Shown here: positions 1-7,021 of the stretch, in pieces | How positions within the stretch are numbered: the stretch's first letter is position 1 | Layout of the letters: each line of letters opens with the position of its first letter | Origin: Planctomycetota bacterium | GTDB taxonomy: Bacteria > Planctomycetota > Planctomycetia > Pirellulales > Pirellulaceae | Assembly: GCA_029259935.1 (NCBI GenBank) | Contig: JAJDEH010000054.1 | Location: 1 to 7,659 of the forward strand | DNA length: 7,659 nucleotides | Reading direction: 5' to 3' | Made by a program: the position numbers and the translations under genes | The notes under the pieces: generated by a model | Told to the model about the DNA's origin: nothing | Databases searched by the model: none | Seen by the model: only the letters and a program-made list of their open reading frames with translations

Positions 1-1
1 G

Positions 2-21
2 CGATGTTGAAGGAAACATCG
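2..21. other. Small stem-loop inside the element end
   Basis: CGATGTT (2-8) is complementary to AACATCG (15-21) around a 6-nt loop, a 7-bp stem. There is no T-run behind it, so it is not a convincing terminator. It may lie close to the end of a gene inside the mobile element. The role is unknown. Confidence 0.35.
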
Positions 22-34
22 TTGGGCCGGAATT

Positions 35-46
35 CTAATTGTCGCT
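35..46 (-). repeat. Subterminal repeat copy 3 (innermost), AGCGACAATTAG
   Basis: Plus-strand CTAATTGTCGCT. The match with copy 2 extends to 15 bases (33-47 and 100-114). It lies 67 bp inward from copy 2 and is a putative transposase binding site. Confidence 0.7.
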
Positions 47-101
47 GGGTGAAGAATCGCCCCGCAAACAAAGCTAGCACTTCCCCGTCAACCCAGGGCT
101 T

Positions 102-113
102 CTAATTGTCGCT
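102..113 (-). repeat. Subterminal repeat copy 2, AGCGACAATTAG
   Basis: Identical 12-mer, 23 bp inward from the terminal copy. All three copies have the same orientation, as expected for a binding-site array at one transposon end rather than for an inverted repeat. Confidence 0.7.
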
Positions 114-124
114 GACCGGGAAAA

Positions 125-136
125 CTAATTGTCGCT
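125..136 (-). repeat. Terminal repeat copy 1, AGCGACAATTAG, which supplies the stop codon of the TPR gene
   Basis: Preceded on the minus strand by TGT (139-137), giving the probable element tip. Its last three bases, TAG (127-125), terminate the neighbouring TPR reading frame, and the final residues C-S-D-N of that protein are encoded by this repeat. Confidence 0.7.
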
Positions 137-2053
137 ACACAAAAGTCCTTGCTTGAGGCATTGAACCGCTGTTTCTTCGCCAACGTCAATCTCTTCGTAT
201 TGTGGTGGGACGGCGATTGCCGGGTCATGCCGGTCGGGAACCAGCAACTCCGAAAGCTTCGCGGCCTGCAGCGGGTTGCGTTTGCTGCGTACGCCGCAGA
301 AGTGCTCTACCTGCGTTTGCTCGTCGAACAGATCCTCGATGGCAAGCTGCAGATCGGCGCGGACTCGGAACGGAAACTCACGCTCCGTGATCGTGATCTC
401 TTCCACTGCGATGGGATCGAAATGGCGTTGCAGAATTGGGGCGATTAGAGTTTTTTGGCCGGTCATGTCACAACTTCCCCCAGAACCATCTTTAAGTTTC
501 AAGTGACTATCAAAATCCGCCTGTGCTTGCTCCGTTGCCCCCAATTGCTGGTGGGCAAAACAGCGATGCTTGTACGCGGCCGCACATTTGGCATCCAACC
601 AGAGTGCCTCCGTGCAATCCGCGATCGCCTTGTCCCAATCTTCCAATTCCAACCGGACTTCGCCGCGGTCGGCCAGTGCCTTGGAATTCCGAGGATCGAG
701 GGCGATTGCTTTCTCAAAATCGAGCAACGCCTGGTCAAATTCACCGAGCTTGACCCGTGCTTGGGCACGCAGGTGGTAGGCCGCGCTGTGGCTCGGGTCC
801 GCCTCGATGACCAGATTCAAGTCCGCGACTGCCTCTTCTTCGTCGTCAAGGTAGAACAAGCACGCAGCTCGATTTAGGTACAGAACGACATCAGCTTGAG
901 GGTCCTTGAGCGCTTCCGTGTAGTCGTCAATCGCCTCTTCGTACCTTTTCAGGTGATGCAGCGCGAAGCCCCGCAGTTGCAGCGTCGGCAGGTCGCGTTT
1001 TCCGAGTCGAATGGCCGTATTGAGATCGCCCACGGTTGCTTCGAAAGCACCAACTTCCGCCCAAGCCATTGCACGATGGAAGTGAAGGTAAGAGTTTTCT
1101 TGGTCATCCTTCAGCGCCTTGGTGTAATCGTTGATCGCTTCCTTGTACCTGCCGAGGTTGTGCAATGTGGCTGCCCGCTGATAAAAGACTTGCGAGGATT
1201 CATCGCCCAGACGAATCGCCTCATCAACGTCGCGCAAGGCCGCCTCTAGGTCGCCAAGCTCCGACCATGACAGAGAACGATTTAAGTGGGTTGTTGCGTT
1301 TCCCGGGCAACTTCTCAAAGCAGTTGTGTAGTCGTCGATCGCGTCCTCGAATTCTCCCAATTTGTGCAGCGCCCTCGCCCGCGACACCCGGGCGTCTTGA
1401 TCTCCAAGACGAATCGCTGTTGTGAAGTCGTCGACGGCTGCATCCAATTGGCCGACTTGTTCCAGCAACTGACCCCGGCCACGGAACAGTGCCGCATTGC
1501 TGGGGCAACCCTTCAAAGCTTCGGTATAGTCGCTAATTGCCTCGTCGAGTCTTCCCAGACAGCGAAAGGCGTATGCACGCGCATGCGATTCGTCCGGATC
1601 GGCAGGTACCAACGACACGGCTTTCTCCAGCGCCGCGTTAGCTTCCTTATTGCGACCCAAGTTCTGTAAGAGGCTTCCATAACCGGTGTAGGCGGTGATG
1701 AATGCCGGATCGAGCCGAATGGCGTTCTCGTATTCTTGAATTGCTTCATCGAATCGCTTTGCCAGGCCGAGCAAAACGGCGCGATTCATCCGCGCCTTCG
1801 TGAACTTTGGATCGAGATGGATAGCCCGGTCCGCGTCCGCCATGGCCTGCTCCAGATTTCCCATGGCGTGATAAACCGCGCCACGACCAGCCACTGCGCG
1901 CGCCGACCCCGGATCGAGTTCCATAGCGGAATGATAGAAGTACAAGGCGGTTGCCAAATCATGATGGAAGACCGCCTTCCCTCGATCACACAACGCTTCG
2001 ACCTCCGCGGATTGGGAGTCCGCTTCAGAATTTGTGGACCGATGCGTATTCAC
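125..2053 (-). CDS. TPR-repeat protein with a truncated AAA+-ATPase-like N-terminal region at its C-terminus
   Basis: Reads as a 642-residue cytoplasmic protein with no signal peptide or membrane segment. Residues ~20-520 are about 14-15 tetratricopeptide repeats (motifs such as FDEAIQEYENAIRLDP), a fold that acts as a protein-protein interaction scaffold. Residues 168-403 form an alternating two-TPR supra-repeat. Residues 530-638 are not TPR: the segments FPFRVRADLQ (~residue 31 of this part) and PPQYEEIDVGEE resemble, from memory, the region preceding the ATPase module in a family of bacterial AAA+ proteins; no Walker A or B is present. The end is abnormal: the last four residues and the stop come from a transposon end, so the gene is probably 3'-truncated. 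The start is GTG at 2053, the only plausible start after an in-frame TAG about 45 bp upstream; no clear Shine-Dalgarno precedes it. It lies 93 bp downstream of the cyanophycinase-like gene. The binding partner is unknown. Confidence 0.8.
   Translation of the reverse strand: MNTHRSTNSEADSQSAEVEALCDRGKAVFHHDLATALYFYHSAMELDPGSARAVAGRGAVYHAMGNLEQAMADADRAIHLDPKFTKARMNRAVLLGLAKRFDEAIQEYENAIRLDPAFITAYTGYGSLLQNLGRNKEANAALEKAVSLVPADPDESHARAYAFRCLGRLDEAISDYTEALKGCPSNAALFRGRGQLLEQVGQLDAAVDDFTTAIRLGDQDARVSRARALHKLGEFEDAIDDYTTALRSCPGNATTHLNRSLSWSELGDLEAALRDVDEAIRLGDESSQVFYQRAATLHNLGRYKEAINDYTKALKDDQENSYLHFHRAMAWAEVGAFEATVGDLNTAIRLGKRDLPTLQLRGFALHHLKRYEEAIDDYTEALKDPQADVVLYLNRAACLFYLDDEEEAVADLNLVIEADPSHSAAYHLRAQARVKLGEFDQALLDFEKAIALDPRNSKALADRGEVRLELEDWDKAIADCTEALWLDAKCAAAYKHRCFAHQQLGATEQAQADFDSHLKLKDGSGGSCDMTGQKTLIAPILQRHFDPIAVEEITITEREFPFRVRADLQLAIEDLFDEQTQVEHFCGVRSKRNPLQAAKLSELLVPDRHDPAIAVPPQYEEIDVGEETAVQCLKQGLLCSDN
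140..466 (-). pseudogene. Remnant of an AAA+ ATPase-type gene (N-terminal region only), in frame with the TPR gene
   Basis: From ATG at 466-464 the frame encodes ~109 residues (M530-L638 of the TPR frame) with the segments RHFDP, FPFRVRADLQ, HFCGV, PPQYEEIDVGEE and VQCLKQGL. I associate this series with the N-terminal region of large bacterial AAA+ ATPases in which CLK-GL is followed by more N-domain and then Walker motifs. All of that is missing here, because the sequence passes directly into the transposon end. A purine-rich GGGGGAAG (474-481) lies 7 bp before the ATG and could serve as its own ribosome binding site, so this may once have been a separate gene or the second half of a TPR-ATPase fusion. 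The family call rests on memory of motifs, not on a search. Confidence 0.45.
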
Positions 2054-2146
2054 GGGAGTCCGAGGATTAGCGCGAAGAAAGACGTTGTTCTCTGCCTAAG
2101 ACTATGGAGCCGCCACTCAAAAGGCAAACGGCTACTCAACGACGTT

Positions 2147-2956
2147 TCATTTCTTGCCGGAGTCCAAGCGAAAGGATTGTCCAGCCCGAAAGGTCTGCAC
2201 GGAAATCGGCGGTGCACCGTCGGTGGTGCCGACGACGGTTACATACGACTCTCCCAGAACTCGACACACACCGCGCTGGAAGATCACCGCCGTCCCCTCG
2301 TCAATTCCCACGCCCACCCGGTCCGGGTGCTTGCGAACCGCCGTTAGCAGTCGGTTGAATCGATTGCGATGCAAGAAGTGCTGGTCAATAATCGCCCGAG
2401 GCAGCAAGTCCAGGCCGGTCGTGATCGTGGGAACCGGATTGCCCGATTGAATCATCACGCGGGATTGGATCGCGGCTCCCGCCGAGGTTCCTCCAATCAC
2501 GCCGCCACGCCCCAGCAGCTCAACGATCTCCCGTTCGGCAGCCGTTTCCAGGTAGATTTCGGCCAGCCGCGACTGTTGTCCGCCGCCGAACCAAACCGCC
2601 GTGGCTGTCGTGAGCGGCTGTACAAACTTGGACGAGTCCGCCTCGGTTCGATCGCCGGCATGAAGTACTGAAACGGCCCCCATCCCGCGCTCGGTCCACC
2701 GCCGGACTGTTGCATCGTAATCGGATGCTCGGACCTTGCCGCTGGCGGTGGGGATCACAACCAGGCTTCCCTCCGCGCCGCCCGCCAGTTCCACGAAGCG
2801 GGTGACCACGCTTTCAGGCAGCGATCCACCGCCGCAGATTACCAAGCTCCCTGTGGGGGTTGTCGAAGATGAGTCGTCGAGCTTGTCATCCGCCACTGCT
2901 GAAGCCGCAATGCCGAGCAGGAGTAGAAAGAGCAATCTCCAGCGATGCAAAAGCAT
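2147..2956 (-). CDS. Secreted cyanophycinase-like peptidase (family S51)
   Basis: A 269-residue protein of the PepE/cyanophycinase fold, a class I glutamine amidotransferase-like fold with a nucleophilic serine. Cyanophycinases cleave multi-L-arginyl-poly-L-aspartate to beta-Asp-Arg dipeptides. Residues 1-22 look like a Sec signal peptide: MLLHRWRLL, a leucine-rich core, then ASAVA before DD. Further features are ICGGGSLPE (40-48), FGGGQQSRL (123-131), the nucleophile elbow GGTSAGAA (155-162, Ser158), DQHF (191-194, His193) and GIDEG (217-221, Glu220). The His-to-Glu spacing of 27 matches my recollection of Ser132/His174/Glu201 in the cyanobacterial enzyme. Length is close to the family norm. 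ATG at 2956 is preceded by AAAGGAAA (2963-2970). It sits 65 bp after the kinase gene. No cyanophycin synthetase is in the window, so the true substrate may be another isoaspartyl or acidic peptide. Confidence 0.85.
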   Translation of the reverse strand: MLLHRWRLLFLLLLGIAASAVADDKLDDSSSTTPTGSLVICGGGSLPESVVTRFVELAGGAEGSLVVIPTASGKVRASDYDATVRRWTERGMGAVSVLHAGDRTEADSSKFVQPLTTATAVWFGGGQQSRLAEIYLETAAEREIVELLGRGGVIGGTSAGAAIQSRVMIQSGNPVPTITTGLDLLPRAIIDQHFLHRNRFNRLLTAVRKHPDRVGVGIDEGTAVIFQRGVCRVLGESYVTVVGTTDGAPPISVQTFRAGQSFRLDSGKK

Positions 2957-2962
2957 GGGTGG

Positions 2963-2970
2963 TTTCCTTT
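2963..2970 (-). promoter_or_regulatory. Ribosome binding site of the cyanophycinase-like gene
   Basis: AAAGGAAA on the minus strand, about 6 bp before the ATG at 2956. It supports that start over internal ones and is the clearest Shine-Dalgarno in the window. Confidence 0.5.
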
Positions 2971-3021
2971 CTGAACTACCACTCTCGAAAGCGTCGGTTT
3001 GCGAAACGAGGGCGAGTTTAC

Positions 3022-3747
3022 CTAGTTGCCATTGGGGCGGTCAGTATTCTTCTTCGGATCCTTGATGGCCTCGCCCAGCAGTTTTTCCGCTTCGGCAAAG
3101 AACCCTTGAACTTGTTTGCCAGGGTTGTTCTTCTTGCGCCAAGCAAGGGCTTTGTCGTACCACTTGCGGGCCTGATCGTGATCGTCCAGTTGCCAGTGCG
3201 ACATCGCGAGAAACAGCCAATTGTGCGGCACATCGTCGCCTAGCTTGATGGACTTCTGTAGTGATTCCACGGCGTCGCGCCATTCTTTTGTTCGATAGTA
3301 GGCGACGCCTAGTGAATTCCAATGGGTGCCTTTGCCGGGAGCAAGTTCACAGGCTCGGCGCGCCCACTGCACGGCCTGCTCGGCATGTGGGAACCGGCCG
3401 TCTTTGTCAGCAGTTGCGGCCAGCTTCCAAGCCAATTCGTCGTGAACCTTGGCGGATTTCGGATTGAGGTCGATGACCTTCCGCCAGGCGGCGACGGCTT
3501 CGTCCAACTTACCCTGGTTTCGTAATGAGCCGCCCAGATTTCCATAGGCGGCACCCGATCTCGGATTGAGCTTAACAGTCCGCCGAAAGGCGGCGATAGC
3601 CTCGTCTTCCTTTCCCTGCAGTGAAAGGGCAATACCAAGGCTGTTGTAGGCGTTGGCGTAGTCCGGATTGATCTTGATGGCGATTCGATATTCCGCGATG
3701 GCTTCGTCTAGCTTGCCCTGATCCCTCAGCAGGCTGCCCAGCCTGCG
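3022..3747 (-). pseudogene. Frameshifted 3' part of the kinase gene: remaining TPRs and C-terminus
   Basis: In the other frame, starting right after the AT duplication, 241 codons continue the TPR array (RRLGSLLRDQGKLDEAI, then DYANAYNSLG, SGAAYGNLG, SAKVHDELAW) and finish with the ending usual for planctomycete TPR kinases: HWNSLGVAYYRTKEW, LFLAMSHWQLDDHDQARKWYDKAL and FFAEAEKLLGEAI. There are no stops from 3747 to TAG/TAA at 3022. The first ATG in this frame is only at 3507, inside a TPR and without a credible ribosome binding site, so independent translation is unlikely. Joined to residues 1-965 of the upstream part it would give 1,206 residues. It could be a true mutation or an assembly or read error. 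Confidence 0.75.
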
Positions 3748-6644
3748 ATATGGGCATTGGCGAATTTCGGTTCGAGGTCGATTGCTTGGCGAAAGGCGAC
3801 GATGGCCTCGTCGTCCTTTCCTTGCTCTCTCAAGGCGTCTCCCAGGTGGCGGAGGATCGTAGCGCTGTGAGGATCGAGTTCGACGGCCCGGCGATATTCG
3901 TCGACGGCCTCGGGCAGCTTGTCCTGTAGTTCAAGCGTCATGCCGATGCTGTGATGGGCGGTGGCGTAATTCGGATCGATTTCAATCGCGATTCGATATT
4001 CGTCGATGGCCTCGTCCAGCTTGCCTTGGTTTCTTAACACGCTGCCGAGGTTGCGGTGGGCCACGGCGTTTAGCGGATCGAGCTCGATGGCTCTTCGGCA
4101 AGCGCCGATGGACTCGTCGTATCGCGCCAGGTCTCGTAATGCGGCGGCCAGTTGCAGCCACGCCCCCACGCTGCGCGGGTGGCTGGCCAGTGCCGCGCGG
4201 GTGAAGCCAAGGCCCTCGACTTGATCGTCCGTTTTACGAAGACTCTGCCCCAATTCAAAATTCAGCCAAAAGTTGCCCGGGTATCGTTTCTGAGCCGACC
4301 GCAAGACGTCAACCGAGATTTGAGTCTGATTCGCTTCTCGCAGGGCAGCCCCCAACCAGGCAATGAGCGTGGGGGACTGCTTGCGAACCTCGTCGTTAGC
4401 GGCCAGTTCGTTGAGCTGTTTCATGTCACTCGCGGCCAGCGCGGCGCGAAGTTGCTTCCGCCATTCATTCGAGTCCACGGCATTGGCGAGGGCCAGCAGC
4501 TTGGCCCGCGAAATTCTTGGTGTAGCTGGCCTGGTGGTTGGGGAATTCGTAGCCGAATCGGGCAACCCGCGCGCCCAAATGTCGAGCGCGGCGATTAGGC
4601 TTTCCCGCATCGCGGGCGACTTGATCCGCGCCGCCGACGGGTCCAATGTCAGCACATCGAGTCCCGCTTTGTTAAACGCCCGCTTGTACAAGCTGGCGGC
4701 AGCCGCCAAGTCGAAAGCCCCGGCGTCGTGATGCTGAAGTCCGCCGTCGCCGCTTTCCTCCGATTCGTGTAGGTCTTTTAGCACGTCACTGTCCACACCG
4801 GCCTGGCTCAGACGGATCAAATCCAAGTCTTCCTGAAAGGCGCGGTCGGCGGCGGCTTGGGCGGCGCGTTGCTGGACGGTTTCCGTCCGTTGCTTCAGGT
4901 CGGCTGCCAGGTGTTCCGCGGTCTGCCGTAGCGACGATCCGACGTCTTCTTGATCGGACAGTTCAACGGCATCCCGAGCACTTGCCAGCGCCGATTCCAG
5001 TTCTTGAACCTGTAAATTCAAGCCCGCCTCGTCGTCCGCATTCGTGGCGTCGGCCAAACGCTGATGCAGGCGCGCCTCGTTGAGTACGCCGTTGACTTTG
5101 GCCGTGGCGACCGCGCGACGCTCGGCCGCCTGTTGCTGCGTCCAGACCCAGCCGCCGCCGCCCAAACACAGCAGCAGCAGGATCGCCGCCGCCAGCGCTA
5201 GTGTGACCCGCTGTCGCTTGCGTTCTTCCTTGGCGCGGGCAGCTTGTGCCGCGCGCTCCATCTCGGCTTCCCGAAGTTTGGATTCCACCGATTCCAAATA
5301 GCCGGTGACGCGGCCGGCCAACACGCCCCCATCGGCGGGGCGCTGTTCCGGCTCGGCGGCCAAACATTGTTTCGTCAGTTCGATGAGCTGGCCGTCCGCT
5401 TCGCAGGCGTCCAGCCGAGCGAAACAGTCGTCGAGTTTTCCCCGCGAAGCGAGGCGATAGATCTGCGTCCCGTCGTCCCCAACATACGGCGGCTGGCCGG
5501 TCAGAATTTCGGCCAGTATCGCACCCAAGCCGAACACATCAGACCGCTGGTCGAGTTGGTCGACTTCACCCAGCGCCTGCTCGGGAGGCATGTAAGCGGG
5601 CGTGCCCATCACGCGGCCCATCTGCGTTTCCGAACCGGCCGAGCCAAAGGAACCCGATGACGAATCGCTGCCCGCACTGCGTCGCGTTTGGATAACACTT
5701 TGTGGCTGCTGCTTTTCGCGTGGCGGTTTCTCGTCGGTCGCGCCGCCTTGGGACAGCACCTTTGCCAAGCCCCAGTCCATGACCTGCACTTCACCAAACG
5801 CACCGACCATGATGTTGGCTGGCTTCAGGTCGCGGTGGATTACGTTGCGGCTATGAGCGTAGGCCATGGTCTGGCAGATCTGCTCGAAGATTCCCAGCAG
5901 CTTTCCCCGGTCTTCGGCTGGCGTTACCCGTTTAGCCAGCAGTGCCGACAGCGTTTTGCCCTTGACCAGTTTCATGCTGAAGAACGGGCGGTGGTCGGCA
6001 AACTGACCCAGTTCATAGATTGGGGCAATCCCCGGATGCTGAAGCTGCCCGCCGATCTGGGCTTCCTCGATAAACCGCTGGATCACCTCCGGCGTGCGCT
6101 TGTGCGAATCCAGCAGCACCTTGATGGCCAGATCGCGCCCCAGATCGTTATCGCGGCCCTTGAGAATCGCGCCCATCCCGCCGCGGGCGATTTCGCCCTG
6201 CAGTTCGTAGCGGCTGTCGGCGTCGCGAGCGGGGAACTCGGGCGAGTCGGACGGCGGGCTGGAATCGTCACCCGCCGCGGGCGCATCCCGCAGGACTACA
6301 TGCGGCACGCGGTCGACCATTTGGCCGAGCGACCTCAGCACGCTGAAATTGCCGCCGAGCCCGACCGCTTCTTCTCCGGCAATCGCGGTCAACTGGCCCG
6401 CGTCCAACGCCTCGGTGAGTTCGTTGCCCGAGGCATCCTGGACCCTGGTGACATCCACATCCCTAGTCTGATTTTTCCTAATCCTGATCGCCCGCTCGTT
6501 AGCCTCCAGCAACTGCTCCACCAGCTTGCGCAGTTCAACTTCGGTGCCGCACGATTCGTCCAGAAACGCGCTCCGCCGCGGTGCGTGTTCGATTTCCAAC
6601 GCCGCCTCAAACAGCGAAACCAGGTTGGGATGCTCTGCTGACAT
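3726..6644 (-). CDS. Transmembrane Ser/Thr protein kinase with TPRs, 5' part of a frameshifted gene
   Basis: A 972-residue open frame. Residues 1-55 match the helical N-terminal region frequent in bacterial STKs (LFEAALEIEHAPRRSAFLDE). The Hanks-type kinase domain spans ~145-450: glycine loop ARGGMG (153-158), Lys175 in AIKVL, the alpha-C Glu near 193-194, catalytic HRDLKPAN (270-277), DWG in place of DFG (290-292), and YMPPEQA (351-357). A Ser/Gly/Gln-rich insert occupies the activation segment (~296-341). One membrane helix (480-501, after RKRQR) suggests a cytoplasmic kinase and an exported C-terminal half. An Ala/Gln/Glu-rich, probably coiled-coil part (502-610) follows, then TPRs from ~790. 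Residues after His965 are out of register and end at TGA 3726-3728, caused by a 2-bp duplication. The kinase itself is intact and may be active, without its last repeats. ATG at 6644 has no strong Shine-Dalgarno. Targets are unknown. Confidence 0.88.
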   Translation of the reverse strand: MSAEHPNLVSLFEAALEIEHAPRRSAFLDESCGTEVELRKLVEQLLEANERAIRIRKNQTRDVDVTRVQDASGNELTEALDAGQLTAIAGEEAVGLGGNFSVLRSLGQMVDRVPHVVLRDAPAAGDDSSPPSDSPEFPARDADSRYELQGEIARGGMGAILKGRDNDLGRDLAIKVLLDSHKRTPEVIQRFIEEAQIGGQLQHPGIAPIYELGQFADHRPFFSMKLVKGKTLSALLAKRVTPAEDRGKLLGIFEQICQTMAYAHSRNVIHRDLKPANIMVGAFGEVQVMDWGLAKVLSQGGATDEKPPREKQQPQSVIQTRRSAGSDSSSGSFGSAGSETQMGRVMGTPAYMPPEQALGEVDQLDQRSDVFGLGAILAEILTGQPPYVGDDGTQIYRLASRGKLDDCFARLDACEADGQLIELTKQCLAAEPEQRPADGGVLAGRVTGYLESVESKLREAEMERAAQAARAKEERKRQRVTLALAAAILLLLCLGGGGWVWTQQQAAERRAVATAKVNGVLNEARLHQRLADATNADDEAGLNLQVQELESALASARDAVELSDQEDVGSSLRQTAEHLAADLKQRTETVQQRAAQAAADRAFQEDLDLIRLSQAGVDSDVLKDLHESEESGDGGLQHHDAGAFDLAAAASLYKRAFNKAGLDVLTLDPSAARIKSPAMRESLIAALDIWARGLPDSATNSPTTRPATPRISRAKLLALANAVDSNEWRKQLRAALAASDMKQLNELAANDEVRKQSPTLIAWLGAALREANQTQISVDVLRSAQKRYPGNFWLNFELGQSLRKTDDQVEGLGFTRAALASHPRSVGAWLQLAAALRDLARYDESIGACRRAIELDPLNAVAHRNLGSVLRNQGKLDEAIDEYRIAIEIDPNYATAHHSIGMTLELQDKLPEAVDEYRRAVELDPHSATILRHLGDALREQGKDDEAIVAFRQAIDLEPKFANAHIAGWAAC
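5142..5207 (-). other. Predicted transmembrane helix of the kinase
   Basis: Residues 480-501, an Ala/Leu/Ile run ending GGGGWVW. It is preceded by the positive cluster KEERKRQR (inside) and followed by QQQAAERR. By the positive-inside rule the kinase domain would be cytoplasmic. Confidence 0.8.
5295..6212 (-). other. Protein kinase catalytic domain (within the kinase gene)
   Basis: Encodes residues ~145-450. All essential residues are visible (Lys175, Asp272 in HRD, Asn277, Asp290 in DWG), so it is predicted to be a catalytically competent kinase rather than a pseudokinase. Confidence 0.85.
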
Positions 6645-6869
6645 ATTTCAATCCAAGTCAATTTTCCGAACCGGTCTGTTTCCATGCACTGAAATACAGC
6701 GCGGAATCTATCAAAATCGCCTCAACGATTTTCTATTTTTATTTTAATCTCTGCCAGCGGAACAGCAGCCTCCTTCTCAGTGCCCGCTTGAATCAACACT
6801 CAACCCGCATCGGACGAAATCACCCCGTAGTTGGTGTCCGCGTGCGAAGAGTCGATTGATCGCGAGCCG

Positions 6870-6901
6870 CCCCGGGGATCGTCAGTTTCGCGGGGTTTTT
6901 T
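6870..6901 (+). terminator. Terminator-like hairpin with T-run, plus-strand orientation
   Basis: CCCCG (6870-6874) can pair with CGGGG (6891-6895), followed at once by six Ts (6896-6901). The stem is short and the loop long (16 nt), so stability is doubtful. It would terminate plus-strand transcription, yet no plus-strand gene precedes it in the window; a small RNA or an antisense transcript from the kinase promoter region could be its client. Confidence 0.3.
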
Positions 6902-7001
6902 GGCGGAACCAGCTCCCCAGTTTAGGGCAACCCATTGGTGGGGCATCCCTTCTGTAACGACGAGCAGATAGACGGCCGCGTCACCTTCTACTGCTGGCGC
7001 G

Positions 7002-7021
7002 GACGAGAATAGCGGCTCGTC
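7002..7021 (-). terminator. Stem-loop downstream of the SHD1-like gene, possible weak terminator
   Basis: GACGAG (7002-7007) and CTCGTC (7016-7021) form a 6-bp stem with an 8-nt loop, 30 bp past the TAA of the gene at 7052-7659. No U-tract follows on the minus strand, so it is not a canonical intrinsic terminator. Confidence 0.25.

Larger units (their letters stand above)
1..139. mobile_element. Terminal segment of a transposable element (IstA/TnsB-like DDE type suspected)
   Basis: Read on the minus strand from 139, the segment starts TGTAGCGACAATTAG, which opens with the TG dinucleotide usual for IS21, Tn7-like and Mu-like ends. It contains three direct copies of AGCGACAATTAG (plus-strand CTAATTGTCGCT). 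Such spaced subterminal repeats are known as transposase binding sites in the IS21 and Tn7/Tn5053/CAST groups. The boundary at 139 is supported by the adjacent TPR gene, whose homology-like sequence stops at this point and whose stop codon lies inside the repeat. No transposase gene is visible: on the plus strand only short open stretches run from the window edge to stops at 36-38 and 103-105. The second end and any target-site duplication lie outside the window. The family assignment is inference; presence of an element end is fairly well supported. Confidence 0.65.

Noticed and set aside
845..1552. CRISPR-like or satellite repeat array
   Set aside because: The periodicity is at protein level (TPR), in frame, and DNA copies have diverged; there are no conserved direct repeats with unique spacers.
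3022..3507. Independent 161-aa TPR gene starting at ATG 3507
   Set aside because: The frame stays open and TPR-like far upstream to 3747, and the ATG is inside a repeat without a ribosome binding site.
3730..3745. Hairpin CAGGCT-GCCC-AGCCTG as a terminator, or as the template for a GG insertion
   Set aside because: It lies inside coding sequence and has no T-run. The GG-insertion model gives a poorer TPR match (HIALG) than the AT-duplication model (HRRLG).
3726..3760. Programmed ribosomal frameshift joining the two kinase parts
   Set aside because: No slippery X-XXY-YYZ heptamer occurs near the junction, and a simple AT duplication explains the shift and restores exact repeat spacing.
5688..6641. 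Long plus-strand open frame (317 codons) opposite the kinase
   Set aside because: It is antisense to a kinase domain with all its motifs, and its translation shows no recognisable domain; a shadow of high-GC coding sequence.
6389..6685. Alternative start ATG at 6685 for the kinase
   Set aside because: It is in a different frame from the kinase and its translation lacks any family-like pattern.
6769..6775. Perfect AAGGAGG on the minus strand as the ribosome binding site of a small gene
   Set aside because: No ATG, GTG or TTG lies at a usable distance, and the following frame stops within about ten codons.
6926..7012. Short plus-strand frame containing HPFCNDEQIDGR, possibly a gene remnant
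   Set aside because: It is only 28 codons between stops, with no start context or recognised family; too short to support.
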